In this document: positions 6,714-12,458 of the stretch, one piece after another
How positions within the stretch are numbered: position 1 is the first letter of the stretch
Layout: each line of letters opens with the position of its first letter
Source of the DNA: JBBQSF01 sp038214085
GTDB lineage: Bacteria; Bacteroidota; Bacteroidia; Bacteroidales; CG2-30-32-10
Assembly (NCBI GenBank): GCA_038214085.1
Contig: JBBQSF010000093.1
Coordinates: 1-12,458, forward strand
Reading direction: 5' to 3'
Length of the DNA: 12,458 nucleotides
Notes under the pieces: generated by a model
The model's input: only the letters and a program-made list of their open reading frames with translations
Told to the model about the DNA's origin: nothing
Database searches by the model: none
Made by a program: the position numbers and the translations under genes

Positions 6714-7706
6714 ATGAAAATATTCTGGAAGTTTCTATATCTGTTCTGTGCTATGTTTTTTATTTTTTTAATTCTGGAAATGCTCACCTTTTCTTCCGGA
6801 AAAACAGGCTCAGATTCCGAATATCAAAAAGCATTTTATAAAAATTATAAAATTTTTGCTCTTGAAATTCCTGAACAATTAGATTTTGCAGGCGAAAAAA
6901 TTCTTACCAATCGCTATGATGTGCGCGAAAGCATTGACAGGGAACTTCTTACTAACACATACTGGCATTCGCAAACCATACTCATGATAAAGCGTGCAAA
7001 CCGATGGTTTCCCGTTATTGAACCAATTTTAAAAAAGAACAATATTCCTGAAGATTTTAAATATCTTGCTTTGGCAGAAAGCGGATTCTCAAACAATACG
7101 GTATCCCCTGCCGGAGCAGCAGGAGTGTGGCAGTTTTTAAAAGAAACCGCAATCCAATACGGGCTTGAAGTTACCGACGACATTGACGAACGCTATAACA
7201 TTGAAAAGGCAACTGTTGCTGCTTGCAATTACTTAAAGGATTCATACAAAACATATAAAAGCTGGACCATGTCTGCAGCAGCTTACAATATGGGTATTGG
7301 AGCTGCAACAAAACAAATTAAAGCTCAAGGTACCGTAAACTACTATGATTTGTTTCTTAATAACGAAACAGCGCGGTATGTTTATCGGATTATAGCCTTA
7401 AAAATTATTATCTCAAACCCGAAACAATACGGTTTTTACTTGCGAAAAAAGGATCTTTATCCTTCTATCCCCACTTATCAAGTGGTTGTTGATTCCACAA
7501 TTAACAATTTGCCCGATTTTGCTATTAAGCACGATATCAATTATAAAATTCTTAAAGAATTTAATTTATGGATTCGCAAATCGTCACTGATTAACAATAG
7601 CAAGAAAAAATACACGTTAACAATTCCAAAAAAGGGTTACATTAACTATGACACCCTTTTGTTTAAGATCCCTGACGAACCATTTGTGCTTCCCGACAGC
7701 CTTTAA
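6714..7706 (+). CDS. Membrane-anchored lytic transglycosylase, MltD-like (SLT/GH23 domain)
   Basis: The protein has 330 residues from ATG 6714. An upstream in-frame TTG would overlap the previous gene and blunt the signal, so I reject it. Residues 3-22 form a hydrophobic signal or anchor. The SLT domain (about 95-225) carries ALAESGFSNN with the catalytic Glu at E122, then SPAGAAGVWQF (131-141) and AAYNMGIG around Y191, the standard family-1 transglycosylase motifs. This fold cleaves the MurNAc-GlcNAc bond of peptidoglycan with 1,6-anhydro ring formation, in the periplasm. The C-terminal ~85 residues (PTYQVVVDS onward, with INYKILKEFN and a closing TIPKKGY) resemble a degenerate LysM-like wall-binding module; this is weaker. 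There is no lipobox. The gene sits 10 bases after the sugar-phosphate transferase and 9 before uvrA, suggesting co-transcription. Its role may be wall remodelling during growth or making room for a trans-envelope exporter. Confidence 0.92.
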   Translation: MKIFWKFLYLFCAMFFIFLILEMLTFSSGKTGSDSEYQKAFYKNYKIFALEIPEQLDFAGEKILTNRYDVRESIDRELLTNTYWHSQTILMIKRANRWFPVIEPILKKNNIPEDFKYLALAESGFSNNTVSPAGAAGVWQFLKETAIQYGLEVTDDIDERYNIEKATVAACNYLKDSYKTYKSWTMSAAAYNMGIGAATKQIKAQGTVNYYDLFLNNETARYVYRIIALKIIISNPKQYGFYLRKKDLYPSIPTYQVVVDSTINNLPDFAIKHDINYKILKEFNLWIRKSSLINNSKKKYTLTIPKKGYINYDTLLFKIPDEPFVLPDSL

Positions 7707-7715
7707 CCGTAATCA

Positions 7716-10619
7716 ATGAACAAGAATAGTGAAACAACTGTAGGCAAAAGCACAATTACAAATTCGGTGTCTGATCATGAAATGATCAAAGTATATGGTG
7801 CAAGAGCACATAACCTAAAAAATATTGACGCATCAATTCCGCGTAATAAACTTGTTGTGATAACCGGTTTGAGTGGTAGCGGAAAATCTTCACTTGCATT
7901 TGACACTATTTATGCTGAAGGACAAAGAAGGTATATCGAAACCTTTTCAGCTTATGCCAGACAATTCATAGGAAATCTCGAACGACCCGAAGTTGACAGA
8001 ATCACGGGGCTAAGCCCGGTAATATCTATTGAGCAAAAAACCACTTCAAAAAACCCCAGATCAACAGTAGGAACAATTACTGAAATATATGATTATTTAA
8101 GGCTTATGTATGCCCGGGCTTCTATTGCATATTCCTCTGTTACAGGCGAAAAGATGATTAAATATTCCGAACAGGAAATAATTAATTTAATTGCGGAAAA
8201 ATATCAGGGAAAAGAGCTTACTATTTTAGCTCCGATTATTAAAGGTCGTAAAGGGCATTACAGAGAATTATTTGAGCAAATCAGGAAACAAGGTTTTTTA
8301 AAAGTAAGAATTGATGGGGAGTTAAAAGATATCACCTTCGGCTTGCAGCTCGACCGCTACAAATTACACAATATAGAAATTGTTATTGATAAATTACTTA
8401 TTGATAATTCGGATAAATTCAGACTCTCAGAATCGGTTAACCTTGCTTTGCGACATGGAAAAGGTTTGTTAAAGATTTTGGATGGAAATTCAAAAAAAGG
8501 ATTTCAATTCAGTAAACATCTCATGTGCCCTACATCCGGAATATCTTATAATGAACCCGAACCCAACTCTTTCTCTTTCAACTCACCATACGGAGCTTGT
8601 ACAAAATGCAATGGATTGGGGACAATAACAGAACTTGATATTGATAAAATTATTCCCGACCGAAAAAAATCAATAAAAAAAGGAGCAATTATTCCTTTGG
8701 ACGAATCAAAAAACAAATGGATATTTGGGTTAATAGAGGCAGTTGGTGTCAAATACGGTTTTACCCTAAACACACCAGTGGAAGAATTCTCTGATGAGGC
8801 CTTAAATATTATTTTATACGGCACCGATGAAATTTTTAAAGTAAAAAATGAAGCATTGGGAATTTCTTCCGCTTATTCTCTTAATTTTGAAGGGATAGCA
8901 AGCTTTATTCACAACCAGTATCAGGAAGCCAATTCCCATGCTTTGAAAAAGTGGGCTTTTGGTTTTATGAACGATATAAAATGTCCAGAATGTAATGGAA
9001 GCAGGTTAAAAGACGAATCACTTCATTTTAAAATTGCTGAGAAGAACATTTCGGAACTGGCTAAAATGGATATATTTCATTTGCACCAGTGGTTTATGGA
9101 ATTAACCGAAATACTTGATGATAGAAGCATAAAAATTGCAAGTGAAATTATTAAAGAAATTATTAAGCGACTTCAATATCTTCTAAATATCGGGCTTGAT
9201 TATCTTTCATTAGATCGACCTGCAAAATCACTGTCAGGCGGCGAAGCACAAAGAATAAGGCTTGCCAGTCAAATAGGTTCGAATTTAGTAGGTGTTTTGT
9301 ATATTTTAGACGAGCCCAGCATTGGCCTTCACCAAAGAGACAACCAAAGCCTGATCGCAACTTTATGTAAACTCCGCGATATTGGCAACTCAGTTATTGT
9401 TGTTGAACACGACAAAGAAATGATTATGGCTGCCGATTATATTCTTGACTTAGGGCCTGGCGCAGGAGAATTGGGAGGCTTTATCACGGGGTCGGGCACT
9501 CCAGAAGAACTATTAGCCAACTCCGAAAGTATTACTTCACAATACCTCAACAATAAAAGATCAATAAATATTCCAGCAGAAAAGAGACCCGGAAATGGGC
9601 AATCTTTAGTTATAAAAGGAGCAACAGGTCATAATCTTAAAAATGTGGAAGTGTCCTTTCCTTTAGGAACATTTATATGCATAACAGGCGTATCCGGAAG
9701 CGGAAAATCCTCGCTGATTAACGAAACTTTGTATCCTATTTTAAGCCAATATTTTTACAGATCTGACCTTTCACCATTACCTTATAAAGAAATTAAAGGT
9801 ATCGAGAACATTGACAAAGTAATTGAAGTAAATCAGTCGCCAATTGGTCGTTCTCCAAGGTCAAACCCCGGAACCTATGTTGGTGTTTTTGACGAAATCA
9901 GAAAACTTTTCGCTCAGTTGCCAGAAGCAAAAATAAGAGGTTATCAGCCGGGGCGCTTTTCGTTTAACGTAAAAGGTGGAAGATGCGAAGCCTGTCAGGG
10001 TGCTGGATTGAAAACGATTGAAATGAATTTTCTGCCTGATGTTTATGTAGAATGCGACACATGCAACGGAAAACGATATAACAGAGAAACACTAGAAGTG
10101 CGATACAAAGGAAAAAACATTAATGATGTTCTGAATATGAGTATTGATCAGGCCATTATTTTTTTCGAAAACATCCCGTCTATTCTGAATAAAATAAAAG
10201 CCATTCACGATGTCGGACTTGGATATATCCGAATTGGGCAGCAGTCGACAACACTGTCAGGCGGTGAAGCACAACGTGTAAAACTGGCTACTGAATTATC
10301 AAAAAAAGATACTGGCAAAACTTTATATATTTTGGATGAACCCACAACAGGCCTTCATTTTGAAGATATCCGTATTTTGCTTGACGTGCTTCACAAGCTC
10401 GTGAATAAAGGAAATACCGTAATAGTGATTGAGCATAACTTAGATGTAATCAAAGTAGCTGATCATATTATTGACATTGGCCCTGAAGGTGGTGAAAGAG
10501 GCGGTTATATTGTTTGTTCAGGTACTCCTGAAAATATCATTTCAAATAAAAATAGTTATACTGCAGCTTTCTTAAAAAAAGAACTGAGTGAAAAGAAATT
10601 CATAAAATCTAATATTTAA
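7716..10619 (+). CDS. uvrA: Excinuclease ABC subunit A (UvrA)
   Basis: The protein has 967 residues, somewhat longer than the ~940 of E. coli. UvrA is the damage-sensing ATPase dimer of nucleotide excision repair, loading UvrB onto lesions in the cytoplasm. Two ABC modules are complete: Walker A GLSGSGKSS with K57 and GVSGSGKSS with K664, signatures LSGGEAQR starting at 506 and 847, and Walker B ILDEPSIGLH and ILDEPTTGLH. The UvrB-binding region and insertion domain lie between about 130 and 290. Of the zinc modules, C423/C426 (CPECNG) and C757/C760 with C780/C783 are intact. The first module reads CPTSG at 271-275 with C295/C298, so one of four expected cysteines is Ser. A 22-residue polar N-terminal extension precedes MIKVYGARAHNLKNI; an alternative start is the ATG at 7782. 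No operator is recognisable. It lies 9 bases after the transglycosylase gene. Confidence 0.98.
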   Translation: MNKNSETTVGKSTITNSVSDHEMIKVYGARAHNLKNIDASIPRNKLVVITGLSGSGKSSLAFDTIYAEGQRRYIETFSAYARQFIGNLERPEVDRITGLSPVISIEQKTTSKNPRSTVGTITEIYDYLRLMYARASIAYSSVTGEKMIKYSEQEIINLIAEKYQGKELTILAPIIKGRKGHYRELFEQIRKQGFLKVRIDGELKDITFGLQLDRYKLHNIEIVIDKLLIDNSDKFRLSESVNLALRHGKGLLKILDGNSKKGFQFSKHLMCPTSGISYNEPEPNSFSFNSPYGACTKCNGLGTITELDIDKIIPDRKKSIKKGAIIPLDESKNKWIFGLIEAVGVKYGFTLNTPVEEFSDEALNIILYGTDEIFKVKNEALGISSAYSLNFEGIASFIHNQYQEANSHALKKWAFGFMNDIKCPECNGSRLKDESLHFKIAEKNISELAKMDIFHLHQWFMELTEILDDRSIKIASEIIKEIIKRLQYLLNIGLDYLSLDRPAKSLSGGEAQRIRLASQIGSNLVGVLYILDEPSIGLHQRDNQSLIATLCKLRDIGNSVIVVEHDKEMIMAADYILDLGPGAGELGGFITGSGTPEELLANSESITSQYLNNKRSINIPAEKRPGNGQSLVIKGATGHNLKNVEVSFPLGTFICITGVSGSGKSSLINETLYPILSQYFYRSDLSPLPYKEIKGIENIDKVIEVNQSPIGRSPRSNPGTYVGVFDEIRKLFAQLPEAKIRGYQPGRFSFNVKGGRCEACQGAGLKTIEMNFLPDVYVECDTCNGKRYNRETLEVRYKGKNINDVLNMSIDQAIIFFENIPSILNKIKAIHDVGLGYIRIGQQSTTLSGGEAQRVKLATELSKKDTGKTLYILDEPTTGLHFEDIRILLDVLHKLVNKGNTVIVIEHNLDVIKVADHIIDIGPEGGERGGYIVCSGTPENIISNKNSYTAAFLKKELSEKKFIKSNI

Positions 10620-10620
10620 T

Positions 10621-10628
10621 TATATTTA
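10621..10628 (+). promoter_or_regulatory. Possible weak promoter -7 box (TATATTTA) before the LOG-family gene
   Basis: TATATTTA differs from the Bacteroidota TAnnTTTG consensus by one base and lies in the 27-base gap after uvrA, leaving a leader of about 13 bases to ATG 10647. Such AT-rich text arises easily by chance in this genome and no -33 element is visible, so read-through from uvrA is an equally good explanation. Confidence 0.2.
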
Positions 10629-10646
10629 CAGCAAATTTCTCCGAAC

Positions 10647-11369
10647 ATGAGCATGATACCTGACACAAAAGAAGAAGAACAAATCCGGGAAGCATTTGTG
10701 CAAAAAGACTGGACAGAAATAAAATCGTCCGATTCGTGGCAGATTTTTAAAATCATGTCCGAATTTGTTGAAGGTTTTGAAAAACTTGCAATTATTGGTC
10801 CTTGTGTAACAATATTTGGTTCTGCCCGTACAAAACCTGAAAGCAGATATTATAAACTTTCGGAAGAAATTGCATCAAAATTGACAAAAGCAGGATTTGG
10901 AATTATTACCGGCGGTGGACCCGGAATTATGGAAGCTGGAAATAAAGGCGCAAAACTTTCCGGTGGAAAATCTGTAGGTTTAAATATTGACCTTCCATTT
11001 GAACAATCTCCTAATCCTTATATCGATCAGGATAAATTGCTTACTTTTTACTACTTTTTTATTCGAAAAGTAATGTTTATGAAATACTCTCAGGGATATG
11101 TGGTTTTACCGGGCGGATTTGGAACCCTTGATGAGTTATTTGAGGCTCTTACACTGATTCAAACAAAAAAAATTGCTCGTTTTCCAATTGTAATGGTATG
11201 TTCAGAATACTGGAACGGCCTGATAGATTGGGTAAAAGACAAAATGGTTTCCGAACACAATATCAATGCTGATGATTTGCATTTAATTCATTTGGTTGAT
11301 ACTGCTGATGAAGCTATTAAACATATTGAAGACTTTTATAATAAATATTCATTAAAACCGAATTTTTAA
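10647..11369 (+). CDS. LOG-family Rossmann-fold nucleotide 5'-monophosphate phosphoribohydrolase (TIGR00730-type)
   Basis: The protein has 240 residues. The LOG/lysine-decarboxylase-like family signature is complete: VTIFGSAR at 54-61 (first Rossmann strand and loop), TGGGPGIMEAGNKGA at 88-102, and PGGFGTLDE at 154-162, with catalytic-type R139 and E162 regions. Characterised members hydrolyse the N-glycosidic bond of (cytokinin) nucleoside 5'-monophosphates, releasing a free base and ribose 5-phosphate; many bacterial members have broader or unknown roles and are often misnamed lysine decarboxylases. The first ~50 residues form a polar, helical N-terminal extension (EEEQIREAF onward), longer than in the minimal ~190-residue LOG proteins. 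There is no signal peptide, so it is cytoplasmic. It follows uvrA by 27 bases and may be read with it. The substrate cannot be predicted from sequence. Confidence 0.92.
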   Translation: MSMIPDTKEEEQIREAFVQKDWTEIKSSDSWQIFKIMSEFVEGFEKLAIIGPCVTIFGSARTKPESRYYKLSEEIASKLTKAGFGIITGGGPGIMEAGNKGAKLSGGKSVGLNIDLPFEQSPNPYIDQDKLLTFYYFFIRKVMFMKYSQGYVVLPGGFGTLDELFEALTLIQTKKIARFPIVMVCSEYWNGLIDWVKDKMVSEHNINADDLHLIHLVDTADEAIKHIEDFYNKYSLKPNF

Positions 11370-11400
11370 TATTTTATGTTTTCATTTATTATTTTATTCG

Positions 11401-11408
11401 TACATTTA
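11401..11408 (+). promoter_or_regulatory. Possible promoter -7 box (TACATTTA) before the outer-membrane protein gene
   Basis: In the 70-base gap before ATG 11440, TTCGTACATTTATC resembles TTCGTACCTTTGCC at 5598-5611, with one mismatch to TAnnTTTG at the final position. The implied leader is about 27 bases. Upstream sequence is T-rich with a TGTTTT around 11377-11382 at roughly the -33 distance. Independent transcription of an abundant outer-membrane protein would be expected, but the match is imperfect. Confidence 0.35.
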
Positions 11409-11439
11409 TCCGGTTTTATCGAACAATAATTTTTTTACT

Positions 11440-12458
11440 ATGACAACAAAAAGAATTATACTTCCTCTTCTCCTATTAATATTGGTGTTTAATTTAAAGG
11501 GACAAGTTGCAACAACTACATCAAGCGATGTATTTGAGTATAATAAATATCGTATTCCTTCGATCACAGGAGGCGTGGGAATATTGTCTTTTTTTGGCGA
11601 TATAGGAACATATGAAAGCGAAGTTTGGCCTATTGGAAAATTCAATACTGGATTTCAGTTTGGGATCGAACAACGCATAGGAAGTGCTTTAGGAGTTTCA
11701 TTAAATGGTCTTTTAGGAAGCCTTGCTGAAATCGACAACAGAAAGTTCAGGCAGATAAATTTCAAATCCGATGTTTTTCAGGGAAACCTAAACCTGATTT
11801 TTCATTTTGACAATGGGTTTCTGCTTAACAAAACATCTCGCCTTTCGCCTTATATTACTGCTGGTGTTGGTTATTTTACGTTCGATCCTTATACCGACAA
11901 AAAAGATAAAAACGGGCTTAAATATTATTTCTGGCCCGATGGTTCAATCCGCGACAGAGAACTTGATTTTGAAAATCCACAGCTTGGTGAAGTTATCGAA
12001 CGCGATTATAAATTTGAAACAAAAATCGATAGCCTTAATACTTTTAAAAAAAATGCATTGACTCTTCCTGTTGGAATTGGTTTTAATTTTAAATTTTCCG
12101 ACAAGCTTGAGGCAAATATTCATGCCACTTATTTCTTTTCCAATACTGATTATATCGACGGTTATTCCTACAAAAAAATTAAAGAAGGAAAGTTTTTTAC
12201 AAAGCATAACGATGGATATTTTTTCTCAGGAGTAAGCTTGCAATATAATTTAGGTGGCAAATCAGGTATGCGAATTCGAAATCAGGCTTATAAAGGAGTT
12301 GATTTTTCTACTATTACTAAAGGGGATGCCGATGGTGATAAAGTTAAAGACAAAGAAGACAAATGTCCGGATACTCCTCAGGGTGTATTGGTTGACAAAA
12401 GCGGTTGCCCACTTGATGATGACAAAGATGGCGTTCCAAATTATCTCGACAAAGAAGC
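11440..12458 (+). CDS. Outer-membrane beta-barrel protein with thrombospondin type 3 repeats (OmpA-like), 3' end cut by window
   Basis: An open frame runs from ATG 11440 through 339 whole codons to the window edge with no stop. Residues 1-21 form a signal peptide (TKR, a Leu-rich core, then NLKG) with likely cleavage before Q22, a common Bacteroidota arrangement. Residues ~35-285 alternate like outer-membrane strands (SPYITAGVGYF, LTLPVGIGFNFKF, LEANIHATYFF, FFSGVSLQYNLGG). A long charged stretch at about 150-210 is probably a surface loop. From D296 the sequence turns to calcium-binding thrombospondin type 3 repeats: DADGDKVKDKEDKCPDTP, a Cys pair at C309 and C323, then DDDKDGVPNYLD. In this phylum such barrels commonly continue into an OmpA-like peptidoglycan-binding domain, which would lie past the window; that part is inference. 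It appears to be transcribed separately from the LOG gene. Confidence 0.88.
   Translation, partial: MTTKRIILPLLLLILVFNLKGQVATTTSSDVFEYNKYRIPSITGGVGILSFFGDIGTYESEVWPIGKFNTGFQFGIEQRIGSALGVSLNGLLGSLAEIDNRKFRQINFKSDVFQGNLNLIFHFDNGFLLNKTSRLSPYITAGVGYFTFDPYTDKKDKNGLKYYFWPDGSIRDRELDFENPQLGEVIERDYKFETKIDSLNTFKKNALTLPVGIGFNFKFSDKLEANIHATYFFSNTDYIDGYSYKKIKEGKFFTKHNDGYFFSGVSLQYNLGGKSGMRIRNQAYKGVDFSTITKGDADGDKVKDKEDKCPDTPQGVLVDKSGCPLDDDKDGVPNYLDKE

Noticed and set aside
10647..11369. Annotation as lysine decarboxylase
   Set aside because: The GGGPGIMEA and PGGFGTLDE motifs define LOG phosphoribohydrolases; the decarboxylase name is a historical misannotation.
11807..12061. Short + strand open frame inside the outer-membrane protein gene, and a - strand one at 11944-12207
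   Set aside because: Both overlap a continuous, well-supported frame from 11440 to the window end with a signal peptide and TSP3 repeats; neither has recognisable domains.

Overview
The window reads as an AT-rich chromosomal segment of a Bacteroidota bacterium, probably of the Bacteroidales/Marinilabiliales type (order-level placement is inference). The evidence is a set of Bacteroidota habits: two exact TAnnTTTG promoter -7 boxes, no clear Shine-Dalgarno sequences, a signal peptide cleaved before Gln, an outer-membrane barrel followed by thrombospondin type 3 repeats, and UvrA and polysaccharide-export proteins of the style seen in that phylum. All ten genes lie on the + strand, packed with gaps of at most about 70 bases. 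No stretch over 300 bases lacks a gene, and I see no tRNA, rRNA, insertion sequence, CRISPR array or attachment site.

Region 1 (2-5588) is the distal part of an exopolysaccharide/capsule locus. It holds the 3' end of an asparagine synthetase (asnB family), a family-4 GT-B glycosyltransferase 3 bases downstream, a Wza-like outer-membrane export lipoprotein, a Wzc-like co-polymerase/tyrosine autokinase overlapping it by one base, and dTDP-4-dehydrorhamnose 3,5-epimerase (rfbC). A putative promoter in the 71-base gap before the export lipoprotein splits the region into a sugar-assembly end and an export end. The kinase ends in a striking Gly-Tyr tail with 15 tyrosines in 35 residues, the presumed autophosphorylation cluster.

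Region 2 (5601-11369) starts at a second putative promoter. It runs through a polyprenyl-phosphate sugar-1-phosphate transferase of the MraY/WecA family (likely initiator of a lipid-linked glycan), a membrane-anchored MltD-like lytic transglycosylase, the nucleotide-excision-repair ATPase UvrA, and a LOG-family Rossmann-fold phosphoribohydrolase. The first three are only 9-10 bases apart and are likely co-transcribed, mixing envelope building with DNA repair. Region 3 (11440 to the window end) is the first 339 codons of an outer-membrane barrel protein with calcium-binding TSP3 repeats, cut by the window edge; an OmpA-like peptidoglycan-binding domain may follow.

Together the envelope genes would start a glycan on a lipid carrier, add and modify sugars (rhamnose supply, possible amidation), control chain length and export the polymer through both membranes. 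I did not find a convincing undescribed system. The most distinctive features are the Gly-Tyr kinase tail, a UvrA zinc module lacking one cysteine, and altered active-site signatures in the sugar-phosphate transferase.
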